Part shown: one piece after another, positions 1 through 8,256 of the stretch
How positions within the stretch are numbered: position 1 is the first letter of the stretch
Layout of the letters: every line of letters starts with the position of its first letter
Source of the DNA: Prado023 sp963747335
Lineage (GTDB): Bacteria; Actinomycetota; Actinomycetes; S36-B12; CAIYMF01
DNA length: 64,000 nucleotides
Assembly: GCA_963747335.1 (NCBI GenBank)
Contig: CAVVEV010000005.1
Coordinates: forward strand, 186,001-250,000
Direction: 5' to 3'
Position numbers and translations under genes: made by a program
The notes under the pieces: generated by a model
The model's database searches: none
What the model saw: only the letters and a program-made list of their open reading frames with translations
Told to the model about the DNA's origin: nothing

Positions 1-547
1 TGAGGGCGAAGACCCCTGAGCGCCGGTACACGAACTCTCCGGGGGTGAAGTCGCGGAAGCGCTCGGTGACGTAGTCGACCTCGACCTCGCCGATGCCGGC
101 GCCCGCGTCCCGCACCACCACCAGTCCGACCGTCTCATCCCCGCGGAGCACCAGGAAGGCTGAGCGCGCAGCCGCGGCCGTGGGCCGGTCCTTCCCCGTG
201 GGCCCCACGACGTCGTCCACCGAGAAGGCCGGGTGCGTCGCCACGACGTCATCAGCCTTGAGGGTCAGCACGTGACGCAGGTAGGCATCGTCGATGCCCA
301 CCTCGACCACGTCGTAGACGTCCGAGTCGTGGCGCTCCCGGGTCAACCTCCAGATCCAGTACACGTCGATCACCGCGATGGCGCCGTTCATTGCGGCGAA
401 GGGCCAGATCCCCAGCAGGGCGTTGACCACCGTGGCCAGCGCCGCACCCGCCAGGTTCATCACCCGGAACCGGAGCACGCGCGCCTGCATGAGCGACCAG
501 ACGACCAGGATCGAGCTGATCCAGCCGAGGATCTCCAGAGCCGACAT
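1..547 (-). CDS. Membrane protein, CBU_0592/YgjV-like N-terminus (3' partial)
   Basis: The gene starts at ATG 547 behind a strong Shine-Dalgarno (AAGGAGG, 5-6 nt spacing) and runs off the left edge, leaving about 182 residues. The first 75 or so residues hold two or three hydrophobic helices (LGWISSILVVWSL, NALLGIWPFAAMNG, VIDVYWIWRL), a layout like the short YgjV/CBU_0592 family of inner-membrane proteins. The following part is soluble, acidic and mixed alpha/beta, ending in FRDFTPGEFVYRRSG near the edge. The function is unknown. The membrane location is well supported; the family name is inferred from the helix pattern only. Confidence 0.72.
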   Translation of the reverse strand, partial: MSALEILGWISSILVVWSLMQARVLRFRVMNLAGAALATVVNALLGIWPFAAMNGAIAVIDVYWIWRLTRERHDSDVYDVVEVGIDDAYLRHVLTLKADDVVATHPAFSVDDVVGPTGKDRPTAAAARSAFLVLRGDETVGLVVVRDAGAGIGEVEVDYVTERFRDFTPGEFVYRRSGVFAL

Positions 548-669
548 GCGCCGACCTCCTTCATCGTGACCGGGTGGGGTGATCCGGACGTCCGGGACCC
601 GGCAGGGACCCACCCCGCGGCGACTGTAGCCAAGGTCGACCCCCGGGAACCGGTTGCACCGCACCCAGT

Positions 670-688
670 CCCCCCAGTTCCCGGGGGG
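670..688 (-). terminator. GC hairpin after the BrkB gene
   Basis: Six C (670-675) pair with six G (683-688) around a 7-nt loop, just beyond the stop of the BrkB-like gene. No U-tract follows, so termination is a guess. Confidence 0.3.
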
Positions 689-694
689 CCACCC

Positions 695-1954
695 TCAGCC
701 CGAAGCGGCCCCCGCCTGGTCCTCGGACTGCGAGGCGGACGGCACCGCCGCCTGCGGCTGGGTCTCATGACCCTCCGGCGCGGGAGGGGCCTCGGCCGCG
801 GCGATGTCGGGGGCGTAGGGATGCACCGGCACCCCCCCGGGGCGGCGCATCAGCGCCGCCAGGTCGGCCCGCCGCGGATCGTCGTGGCCGGTGGCATCGA
901 ACGCGACCCCATTGCGCTGCGAGGGCATCCGCTCGTCCATCAGCGTCAGGAGGGCGTAGGCCCGCTCGTCGGCCGGGAACAGCAGGTTGATGTCCACCCC
1001 CCGCGGCCAGAGCTGCCAGGCACGCACGACCGAGATCTCGAACGAGAACACGACCGCATTCGACACGAGGAACAGCAACGAGAAGATTCCCACCACGGAC
1101 CCGAACACGCCGTAGACCGCCGAGGAGCTGGTCACGAAACGGCCGAGCAGTGCGCTGCCAAGCCCGATGAGCGTCGTCATGGCCAGACCGCCGAGGGCGG
1201 CACCGAGGCCGACCTCGGCAAACGTCAGCGGACGGCGGGTGAGGAATGTCGCCGCCGCGTACAGCAGCGCGGAGGCCACGAACCACAGCAGCAGCGACGC
1301 CGCCGCCCGCTGCGCGAACGCGTACCCGGTGAGGTTGACCACCAGGGCCGAACCCACGGTGATCGCGAGCACCCCGAGACCCATCAGGACCACCATGAGC
1401 AGGACCCGCATGTACCGCGGCCCGAACCCGAAGCGGAAGCGGTAGGGGACGCAGAAGACCTGGTTGACCATCGCGTACATCGAGAAGACACCAGCGGTGC
1501 CCGCCAGGACCAGGCCGACGAGTGCGACCGCGAAGGCCGGTCCTCCCGAGGGCAGGGCCTCGTAGGCGGCGATCACCTGGTCCTGGTACTCCGGGGGCAC
1601 GATATCGGCGACCAACTTCTCGACGTACTCGGGCCGATCGACGAGCACTGCGTTGAGCAGGGCGAACCCGGCGATCGCCAGGGGGAACAGGCTCATGAAC
1701 GTGTAGTAGGCCAGGAGGGCTGCCAGTCGACTGCCCTCGTCGTCGGCGTACTTCTTGAACGCCGCATAGGTGAAGGCGACCACTCCGTGGCTGGCCTGCA
1801 GGCGGTCGACCATCCGGCTCGTGCCCAGCACCCGCTTCTCGACCGCGCCCGCCACCCCGGTGTGCGAGGTGGGCGGATCTCCGGCCGCGAAATCTCGGTC
1901 CGCGTCGAGCCACGGCTCGTAGAAAGCGCCGTCGTCGGTCCGCGGATCCGCCAT
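695..1954 (-). CDS. YihY/BrkB family inner-membrane protein
   Basis: A 419-residue polytopic membrane protein of the YihY/virulence factor BrkB family. The family signature area is visible: AALLAYYTFMSLFPL in the first helix, then about six hydrophobic helices, with GSVVGIFSLLFLVSNAVVFS in the last. The C-terminal 80 residues are soluble and rich in Pro/Ala/Glu. The open frame extends upstream to 2176, but the upstream part has no family character. I chose ATG 1954 because a TACCCT -10 box lies exactly 7 nt before it, which suggests a leaderless mRNA. Members of this family were once called ribonuclease BN; that activity belongs to another protein, and the true function is not established. 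Confidence 0.88.
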   Translation of the reverse strand: MADPRTDDGAFYEPWLDADRDFAAGDPPTSHTGVAGAVEKRVLGTSRMVDRLQASHGVVAFTYAAFKKYADDEGSRLAALLAYYTFMSLFPLAIAGFALLNAVLVDRPEYVEKLVADIVPPEYQDQVIAAYEALPSGGPAFAVALVGLVLAGTAGVFSMYAMVNQVFCVPYRFRFGFGPRYMRVLLMVVLMGLGVLAITVGSALVVNLTGYAFAQRAAASLLLWFVASALLYAAATFLTRRPLTFAEVGLGAALGGLAMTTLIGLGSALLGRFVTSSSAVYGVFGSVVGIFSLLFLVSNAVVFSFEISVVRAWQLWPRGVDINLLFPADERAYALLTLMDERMPSQRNGVAFDATGHDDPRRADLAALMRRPGGVPVHPYAPDIAAAEAPPAPEGHETQPQAAVPSASQSEDQAGAASG

Positions 1955-1961
1955 GGGCCTC

Positions 1962-1967
1962 AGGGTA
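1962..1967 (-). promoter_or_regulatory. -10 box of leaderless BrkB promoter
   Basis: TACCCT on the minus strand lies 7 nt upstream of ATG 1954, with no Shine-Dalgarno between. It matches the TAnnnT-N6/7-start pattern seen at several other genes here. Confidence 0.4.
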
Positions 1968-2197
1968 CGGGTCAGGTCCGCGCGCGGGGGGTCACGAGGC
2001 GTGAGCCGCCGGGATCCACAGGCGACTGCCCCGGTTCGACTGCCGCCCAGGGCCCGGGCCCAGGACATCGTCGCCACGCACTCCGAGGGCCTGCGGATTG
2101 CCGACGGCCTTGAGGGCCCCTGACCACCGCCGGCTTGCTTCGCCCGTGGACGGGCCTCCATGCTGGCCGGGTTCACCGACCCCGACCAGGAGGATCC

Positions 2198-2608
2198 ATG
2201 GCGACCAAGGCCGACTTCACCGAGCAGGAGTGGACGGACCTCAGCAACGGTCCCACCGGACTCGTGCTGTGGATCGCGTCGATCGAGCCCGGGTTCATGG
2301 ACCGAGTCAAGGAGAGTTGGGCGGCAAGCCAGGCGGTCGTCAAGGGTGCTTCCACCGAGCTGCAGCGGGAGCTCGCCAAGCCGGCAAAGCCGGACTTCGC
2401 GGCAGGAAGCCTCGACGAGCAGAGGGCCGGCGTCCTGGGCGCCCTCAGCCGCGCGGTGGGCGTGCTTCAGGCCAAGGCGCCCGAGGAGGTGGCGCCCTAC
2501 AGGGCGTGGATCGGGTCCATCGCCGACACCGTCGCGCAGGCGGCTGACCCCGTCACCCCCGGGGAGGCCGAGGCCGTCGCGGCGGTGAAGGCTGCCCTGG
2601 AGGCCTGA
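2198..2608 (+). CDS. Small hypothetical protein
   Basis: A 136-residue protein starting at ATG 2198, preceded by AGGAGG at 2188-2193. It is Ala/Glu-rich and predicted helical, with no signal peptide and no membrane helix. The segment SNGPTGLVLWIASIEPG near residue 15 is the most distinctive. Two Trp-containing helices and regular A/E/K spacing suggest a small helical bundle. I do not recognise a family. It stands alone between a minus-strand membrane gene and the convergent HPr-kinase-like cassette. Confidence 0.75.
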   Translation: MATKADFTEQEWTDLSNGPTGLVLWIASIEPGFMDRVKESWAASQAVVKGASTELQRELAKPAKPDFAAGSLDEQRAGVLGALSRAVGVLQAKAPEEVAPYRAWIGSIADTVAQAADPVTPGEAEAVAAVKAALEA

Positions 2609-2666
2609 CGACCTCGCATCGCCACGCGTCGCACCGCCCGCCCTGGCCGCCCCCGGCCGGTGCGGG

Positions 2667-3686
2667 CTACCCCTTTCCGTTGCCGGTGAGCTCCGCGGCC
2701 GCGACGTAGCCCAGCATGCGCTGGCGGTGGGTGAGTGCCGCGGCCTCGATGATGACTGCCAGGTTGCGCCCCGGCTGGACCGGGATCAGCACACGGGCCA
2801 GCGGCACGCCGAACACCTCCTGCACCTGCTCGGTGATCCCGACCCGCTCGTACTCCTTGTCCAGGTCCCGGGACTCGAGGACGACGACGACGGTGATCCG
2901 CCCATCGCTGCGGATTGAGCCGATCCCGAACAGCTCCTCGACATCGACGGAGCCCACCCCGGGGATGCTGATGACGAATCCGGCGTCGGGCAGGGCCCGA
3001 CCGCGCAGGTGATCCCCGGAGATCCGGCGCACCTCGACCCGGTCGTCGGCGATGAGCCGGTGCCCGCGACGGACCAGCTCGAGGATCGTCTCGGACTTGC
3101 CGAGCCTGTCGTCACCCAGGATGAGGACGCCCTCGCCGTGCACGTCGACGAGTCCGGCCTCGATCCTCGTGCGTGGGGCCAGTGCGTGGATGAGCAGCCA
3201 TGTCAGGGCGCTGGCGAACGGGCTGGTCTCCATGCCGGTCACGAAGACCGGCACGTCGTGACGGTCCGCGGCGGCCACCATATCGGGCATCACGTGCAGT
3301 CCGCGGGCCACGATCAATGCGGGGAAGCCGAGAGCGAAGTACTCATCGAGGCGCCTGGCCCGGACCACCGGCTCCAGGCTCGACAAGTAGGCGGTCTCGA
3401 TCCAGCCGATGATCTGCAGCCGTTCGGAGCTGAAGGCCTCGTGGTACCCGGTCAGCTGCAGCCCCGGACGGTTGACCTCGGAGGTGGAGATCCGGATGGG
3501 CTCAAGGTTCAGGTGCCCGCCCGCCACTCGCATCAGGCCCAGCCGATCGACGATCTCGGTCAGGGGGATCGAGTAGCCCGAGGAGTCGCCTGCCGGACCG
3601 CCCCCGCCACGGCTGCCCCCGCTGCGGCCACCGGATCCAGCGCCCGCCGGTCCACCAGCATCTCCACGACCCAACCGACCCGGCAC
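2667..3686 (-). CDS. HPr kinase/phosphorylase-like protein, degenerate active site
   Basis: A 339-residue homologue of HPr(Ser) kinase/phosphorylase. After a Gly-rich low-complexity leader (residues 1-36) comes an HprK N-domain (NRPGLQLTGYHEAF near 73) and the kinase core. Key residues differ from the family: the P-loop reads GDDRLGKS (191-198), with Arg194 where the consensus has Gly; the catalytic His position before the P-loop is Glu176; and the EIRGLGI signature is SIPGVGS (240-246), losing the conserved Glu and Arg. The ADD motif (LIADDRVEV) and the C-terminal GRNLAVIIE are kept. It may be a pseudokinase, a regulatory subunit, or have changed substrate. GTG 3686 directly follows the stop of the phosphatase gene, so it is the third gene of one operon. 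Confidence 0.85.
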   Translation of the reverse strand: MPGRLGRGDAGGPAGAGSGGRSGGSRGGGGPAGDSSGYSIPLTEIVDRLGLMRVAGGHLNLEPIRISTSEVNRPGLQLTGYHEAFSSERLQIIGWIETAYLSSLEPVVRARRLDEYFALGFPALIVARGLHVMPDMVAAADRHDVPVFVTGMETSPFASALTWLLIHALAPRTRIEAGLVDVHGEGVLILGDDRLGKSETILELVRRGHRLIADDRVEVRRISGDHLRGRALPDAGFVISIPGVGSVDVEELFGIGSIRSDGRITVVVVLESRDLDKEYERVGITEQVQEVFGVPLARVLIPVQPGRNLAVIIEAAALTHRQRMLGYVAAAELTGNGKG

Positions 3687-4418
3687 TCAGACCACCAACT
3701 TCGCACGCAGCATTGCCACGGAGTCCTCGAGGAGGCCGTGGGCCGTCAGGAATCCCACCACCGATCCGTACTGCGCGTCGAGCCCGGCCAGCAGACCGGT
3801 CATCGCGTGGTCGGGTGACCCGCCGAGTGCCTCGAACAGCCTCGGTGAGATGGGGACGCCGCCGGACACCATCGCGCTCAGGGCCTGGTCGATCCAGACG
3901 CCATCGAGGTTCAGCGCGCTCTGGGTGTAGTCGGCCACCACAGCACTGCGGTCGACGCCCGCGGCCTCCAGTGCCAGCGCCACGACGAGCCCGGTCCGGT
4001 CCTTGCCCGCCGTGCAGTGCACCAGTACCGGAAGCGGACCGCTGTCGGCGATGACGGACACGGCCGCGGCGATGGTCCACGCCGAGTCGGTGATGACCTG
4101 CCGGTACAGCGACTCGAGGCTGAGCACGCCGTCCTCGCTGAGGATCGAGGACCGTGAGCCCCCGTGGATCGGCAGCCAGATGTGCAGGGCGCCGGGCAGG
4201 ACCGACCGTGAGTGGTCCTGGGACCGCTCGAGCGCGGACCTCAGGTCGATCACCACGCCGATGCGCAGCGCTGCGAGGTCGGCGGCGCCGGCCGCAGTCA
4301 CCCCGCTGAGCGAGTCGGACCGGTAGAGCTGGCCGCGGCGGGTGACGCCCCCCGACGCGGGGTATCCCCCGGTGTCGCGGAAGTTGTGGGTCCCCTCGAC
4401 CTCGAGTCGCCCGCTCAC
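3687..4418 (-). CDS. Tyrosine/dual-specificity phosphatase (Y_phosphatase3 type)
   Basis: A 243-residue cytoplasmic phosphatase. The CX5R active site is intact: HCTAGKDRTG at 134-143, with Cys135 and Arg141. The N-terminus (HNFRDTGGYP, then GQLYRSDSLS) is the usual start of the single-domain tyrosine phosphatase group that includes LipA and IphP. Such enzymes act on phosphotyrosine, sometimes phosphoserine or phosphoinositides. The GTG start at 4418 overlaps the stop of the upstream HprK-like gene by 4 nt (GTGA) and has a GGGAGG ribosome site. It sits between two HprK-like genes, so it could reverse their phosphorylation. That role is an inference. Confidence 0.9.
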   Translation of the reverse strand: MSGRLEVEGTHNFRDTGGYPASGGVTRRGQLYRSDSLSGVTAAGAADLAALRIGVVIDLRSALERSQDHSRSVLPGALHIWLPIHGGSRSSILSEDGVLSLESLYRQVITDSAWTIAAAVSVIADSGPLPVLVHCTAGKDRTGLVVALALEAAGVDRSAVVADYTQSALNLDGVWIDQALSAMVSGGVPISPRLFEALGGSPDHAMTGLLAGLDAQYGSVVGFLTAHGLLEDSVAMLRAKLVV

Positions 4419-5371
4419 GCCAACCTCCCGAACACCTCGGAGGATGGCCCTCGCGGGTCGTTGCGGCTGGGCCGCAGGAGTCGGTGGGCGCGCTGGTCCA
4501 TCGCGGCCGTCTCGATGAGGATCGCCGTGTTGCGGCCCGGGCGGACGGGGATCGTCACCAGGGGCAGGTCCACCCCGAGGATCTGCATCCGGTCGGGCTC
4601 CTGGGAGTAGTCATGGTCGGGATCCAGCGGAACCAGGGAGACGACCATGCTGATCTCGCTGGTGGCCTTCACCGAGCCGACGCCGAACATCAGCCGCAGG
4701 TTGACGATCCCGATCCCCTTGATCTCCATGAAGTGGCGGACGAGCCCCGGTGCCCGGCCGACGAGGTCGCGGTCCGAGGGCCGGCGGACCTCGACCGTGT
4801 CGTCGGCGACGAGCCGATGCCCACGGCGCACGAGCTCGAGGGCTGTCTCGGACTTGCCGATCCCGCTGCGCCCGAGGATCAGGACGCCCTCACCGGCCAC
4901 ATCGAGCAGGCCGGCATGCAGCACCTCGCGGGGCGCGAGCTCCAGGGCCAGGAACCAGGTCAGCTGGGCGGCGAACTCCGTGGTCGCCTGCGGGGTCCGC
5001 AGCAGGGGGATTCCGAACGTGTCCGCCAGCTCCAGCGAGGCGCTGGTGATCCGCAGGTCGTTGGTCAGGATCGCGGCCGGGACCCCGACGCGGGCGAACT
5101 GCGCCAACCGCTCCCACCGCTCCTGCTCAGGAAGGGTCATCAGGTAGCCGACCTCGGCGCGACCCACGATCTGGATCTGGGATCCGGGGAACTGCTCGGA
5201 GTAGCCGGCCCACTGCAGCCCTGGTCGGTTCAGGTCCGATGTGGTGACCCGGCGCTGGGTCATGTCCACCCCCGCGTCGGTCATGACCTCCAGGGAGAAG
5301 TGCTCCACGATGTCGGCCAGCGGGACCCCACGCATGGGCTTGAGCCCCCTGAGCACCTGCGTGGAGTCCAT
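4415..5371 (-). CDS. HPr kinase/phosphorylase-like protein, intact active site
   Basis: A 318-residue HPr kinase/phosphorylase homologue close to the usual family length. The N-domain (DLNRPGLQWAGY, 46-57) precedes a complete kinase core: His152 in LHAGLLDV, P-loop GRSGIGKS (167-174), ADD at 189-191, MEIKGIGI (215-222), close to the EIRGLGI signature with Lys for Arg, and GRNTAILIE near 280. In Firmicutes and Proteobacteria such enzymes phosphorylate Ser46 of HPr. No HPr or PTS gene lies in this window, so the substrate is unknown. I chose ATG 5371 because TACCCT (5379-5384) sits 7 nt upstream; an in-frame ATG at 5461 is possible but lacks family sequence. Confidence 0.88.
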   Translation of the reverse strand: MDSTQVLRGLKPMRGVPLADIVEHFSLEVMTDAGVDMTQRRVTTSDLNRPGLQWAGYSEQFPGSQIQIVGRAEVGYLMTLPEQERWERLAQFARVGVPAAILTNDLRITSASLELADTFGIPLLRTPQATTEFAAQLTWFLALELAPREVLHAGLLDVAGEGVLILGRSGIGKSETALELVRRGHRLVADDTVEVRRPSDRDLVGRAPGLVRHFMEIKGIGIVNLRLMFGVGSVKATSEISMVVSLVPLDPDHDYSQEPDRMQILGVDLPLVTIPVRPGRNTAILIETAAMDQRAHRLLRPSRNDPRGPSSEVFGRLA

Positions 5372-5378
5372 GTCCCCG

Positions 5379-5384
5379 AGGGTA
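5379..5384 (-). promoter_or_regulatory. -10 box of the HprK-phosphatase operon
   Basis: TACCCT 7 nt before ATG 5371 with no Shine-Dalgarno. It is probably the promoter of the whole three-gene cassette, giving a leaderless first gene. Confidence 0.4.
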
Positions 5385-5481
5385 GGGGGCGCTCCGACGT
5401 CCCGCTGGCTGGGAGGGACACCGGCGGTGTGCAGATCCGTGCAGGCGCCCCCGGTGCTCATCAGGCGGCAGGATGTGGGCC

Positions 5482-6258
5482 ATGACCCGACCCGATGACC
5501 TGCTCCACAACCGAGCGCTGTGGGACCAGGTCAACGACCAGTTCTCCGGCGCGGACGGCCTGGAGCTGTGGCGCCGCGAGGAGATCGTGTGGGGACTGTT
5601 CGCGACACCGGAGTCCGAGGTCGGAGCGCTCGGTGACGTGGGCGGCCGGGACGTCGTCGAGCTGGGGTGCGGCACTGCCCACGTCTCTGCGTGGCTGGCG
5701 CGACGGGGCGCGAGGGTGGTCGCCATCGACCAATCCGGTGCCCAACTCGCCACGGGCAGGGCGGCCCAGGCCGAGCACGGCGTGCGCTTCGCGCTCCTGC
5801 AGGCCGACGCCGAGCACGTCCCGCTGGCCACCGGATGTGCCGACCTCGTGGTCAGCGAGCACGGGGCTCCGGCGTGGTGTGAGCCCGACGCGTGGATCGG
5901 GGAGGCCGCCCGGATCCTGCGCCCCGGGGGTCGGCTGGTGTTCCTCACCAACAGCCCACTGTCGGCGATGTGCGTCCCCGCTGAGGGCGGGCCGGCAGGC
6001 GAGCAGCTCCTGCGGGGACCTGCGGAGCTCCGTGAGATCCGCTGGCCGGGCGGTGGGGTGGAGCACCACCCGAGCCACGGCGAGTGGATCGGGGTGCTGG
6101 GTGTGCACGGATTCGCCATCGAGCGCCTGAGCGAGCTGCACGCCCCTGCCGACCACGACCCCGGCCGGGCCGCTGTGGACTTCTACGGCATCGCCGATCT
6201 CGTCTGGGCCCGACGGTGGCCGATCGAGGACCTGTGGACGGCCCGCCTGGTGGGGTGA
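5482..6258 (+). CDS. Class I SAM-dependent methyltransferase
   Basis: A 258-residue methyltransferase of the Methyltransf_11/25 type. Motif I is VVELGCGTAHVSAWLA, followed by an acidic strand end (VVAIDQSGAQL) expected to bind the ribose of S-adenosylmethionine, then ADAEHVPLATGCADLVVSE (motifs II/III) and ILRPGGRLVFLTNS. The C-terminal third is an all-alpha/beta extension with no membrane segment. The substrate is unknown. ATG 5482 is preferred over ATG 5473, since a CAGGAT element lies 7 nt upstream. It is divergent from the HprK-phosphatase operon with about 100 nt between them. Confidence 0.85.
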   Translation: MTRPDDLLHNRALWDQVNDQFSGADGLELWRREEIVWGLFATPESEVGALGDVGGRDVVELGCGTAHVSAWLARRGARVVAIDQSGAQLATGRAAQAEHGVRFALLQADAEHVPLATGCADLVVSEHGAPAWCEPDAWIGEAARILRPGGRLVFLTNSPLSAMCVPAEGGPAGEQLLRGPAELREIRWPGGGVEHHPSHGEWIGVLGVHGFAIERLSELHAPADHDPGRAAVDFYGIADLVWARRWPIEDLWTARLVG

Positions 6259-6387
6259 ACCCTGGGCCGGCGCGACCGGACCGCGGGGTTGCCCGGTGCG
6301 CCGCGGCCGGGGTCAATGTCAGCCCTCTGTTGTTCGATGATCCCTGTGACCGATGATGGGGACATCGGCACACTGGAGGAGGCCCGC

Positions 6388-8232
6388 ATGGCGGCTCGAC
6401 GCGGCTCAGTCATCCCGCTGATCATCGCGGGCCTGTTCGGCCTCGTGCTGATCCTCGCGGTCCGCCAGTGGGTCGGCGGCGGTGGCGACGACACCACCAC
6501 GACCGGATCCAGCACCGATCCCACGGGGACGGCGACGACCGCCGCCGAGGCCCCCGAGGGCTGCACAACCGTGTCGATCGTGGCCTCCAGCGAGAAGGCC
6601 GCCCTGCTGCGCACACTCGCCGACCGCTACAACGCCTCCAGCCCGCAGGTGGACGGGACATGCATGTGGATGTCGGTGTCCACGAAGGCCAGTGGCGCCG
6701 CGGCGACTGCGCTGGCCCGCGGCTGGGACGAGAAGGTCGACGGCGTCCGGCCCGACGTGTGGAGCCCGGCGTCGAGCTCGTGGGCGGTGCTGGTCGACCA
6801 GGGGGCCACGGACCTCGACCGCCCGAGTCCGATGCCCAAGGAGCGACCCAGCCTCGTGCAGACCCCGCTGGTGATCGCCATGCCCCAGCCGATGGCCGAG
6901 GCCCTGGGCTGGCCCGAGGCCCAGATCGGATGGAAGGACCTCGCGGCCATCGCGAAGGCGCCGAAGGGGTGGGCCAGCAAGGACCATCCCGAGTGGGGTC
7001 GGTTCAAGCTCGGCAAGACCAACCCGTACTTCTCCACCTCCGGGCTCAACGCCACGATCGCCTCGTACTTCGCTGCCACGGGAGTCTCCAGCGACCTCAC
7101 GTCCGCCCAGGTCGCGGACCCCGAGACCCGGGCGTTCGTCAAGCAGCTGGAGTCCTCCGTCGTCCACTACGGCGACACCACCCTGACCTTCCTGGACAAC
7201 ATGAGCCGTGAGGCGGCAGCCGGCCAGGGCCTGACCTACGTCTCAGCGGTCACCGTCGAGGAGAAGTCCGTCCTGGACTACAACCTCGGCAATCCCACCG
7301 GCGACCCGGCGACGCTGGGCGACCAGCCGGCACCGACCATCCCCCTGGCCGCTGTCTACCCCTCGGACGGCACGCTGGTCTCGGACAACCCCTGGATCAC
7401 CCTGGAGGCTGACTGGGTCGACGACGCGAAGAGCCAGTCAGCGGCTGACTTCCTGGAATGGCTGCACCAACCAGATCAGCAGAAGGCCTTCACCGACGCG
7501 GGCTTCCGGACCTTCGAGGGGGCGCCCGGTGCGGCCATCACCCAGGCCAACGGGATGCTGCCCGCGGGGCCGACCAACATCCTCTCGCCGCCCTCACCGG
7601 CCGTCCTGGCCGACGTGCAGAAGTCCTGGGACGAGCTGCGCAAGCGAGCCCATGTGCTGTTCGTGATGGACGTGTCCGGATCCATGGGCGAGCTGGTCAC
7701 GTCCTCGGGCCGGACGAAGCTCGAGCTGGCCCAGGACGCCGCCATCTCGGCGTTCGACGGGTTCGCAGCCGACGACGAGGTCGGGCTCTGGGCATTCTCG
7801 ACCGAGCGCGGCCCCAACCTGGAGCCCTGGCTGGAGATGCAACCGGTCGGGCCGGCCAGCAAGTCCGTCCCGGCGATGAAGTCCGACGTGGCCAGCATGG
7901 TCCCTGACGGCGGCACCGCCCTCTACGCCACCCTTCGCACAGCCCAGGAGCGCATGCTGGCCGACCTGGACACCAAGCGCATCAACGCCATCGTCCTGCT
8001 CTCCGACGGGGTCAACGAGTACCCGCCCGACAACGACCTCGACAGCCTGCTCGAGCAGTTGCAGGGCGAGAGCCTGGACACCAGCGTGCGGGTGTTCCCG
8101 ATCGGCTACGGCGAAGGGGCGGACCCCGAGTCGCTGGGAGCGATCGCCGACGCCTCGCGCGGCACCTACTACGAGGCCAATGACCCGGCCAGCATCGAGA
8201 AGGTCCTGGCCAGCGTGCTGTCGAACTTCTGA
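6388..8232 (+). CDS. Solute-binding domain fused to von Willebrand factor A domain, membrane-anchored
   Basis: A 614-residue surface protein. The N-terminus has a short basic stretch and one hydrophobic helix (VIPLIIAGLFGLVLILAV), then a Gly/Thr linker. Residues of about 55-400 resemble a periplasmic binding protein of the ABC extracellular solute-binding type (ADRYNASSP, KTNPYFSTSGLNATIASYF). The C-terminal 210 residues form a VWA domain with a complete MIDAS motif (FVMDVSGSMGE) and the later VLLSDGVNE loop. The start is ATG 6388, with GGAGGAGG 6-13 nt upstream. This fusion is known in Actinobacteria; the ligand is not known. Confidence 0.88.
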   Translation: MAARRGSVIPLIIAGLFGLVLILAVRQWVGGGGDDTTTTGSSTDPTGTATTAAEAPEGCTTVSIVASSEKAALLRTLADRYNASSPQVDGTCMWMSVSTKASGAAATALARGWDEKVDGVRPDVWSPASSSWAVLVDQGATDLDRPSPMPKERPSLVQTPLVIAMPQPMAEALGWPEAQIGWKDLAAIAKAPKGWASKDHPEWGRFKLGKTNPYFSTSGLNATIASYFAATGVSSDLTSAQVADPETRAFVKQLESSVVHYGDTTLTFLDNMSREAAAGQGLTYVSAVTVEEKSVLDYNLGNPTGDPATLGDQPAPTIPLAAVYPSDGTLVSDNPWITLEADWVDDAKSQSAADFLEWLHQPDQQKAFTDAGFRTFEGAPGAAITQANGMLPAGPTNILSPPSPAVLADVQKSWDELRKRAHVLFVMDVSGSMGELVTSSGRTKLELAQDAAISAFDGFAADDEVGLWAFSTERGPNLEPWLEMQPVGPASKSVPAMKSDVASMVPDGGTALYATLRTAQERMLADLDTKRINAIVLLSDGVNEYPPDNDLDSLLEQLQGESLDTSVRVFPIGYGEGADPESLGAIADASRGTYYEANDPASIEKVLASVLSNF

Positions 8233-8256
8233 CCCCGGACCGGGCAGACTGGGCCC

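Noticed and set aside
2020..2060. A GGTTCGA T-loop-like string suggesting a tRNA
   Set aside because: No matching T-stem, acceptor stem or anticodon arm could be drawn around it.
233..2113. Long plus-strand open frame opposite the BrkB gene
   Set aside because: It is His/Arg/Gly/Pro-rich with no domain, as expected for the antisense of a high-GC gene.
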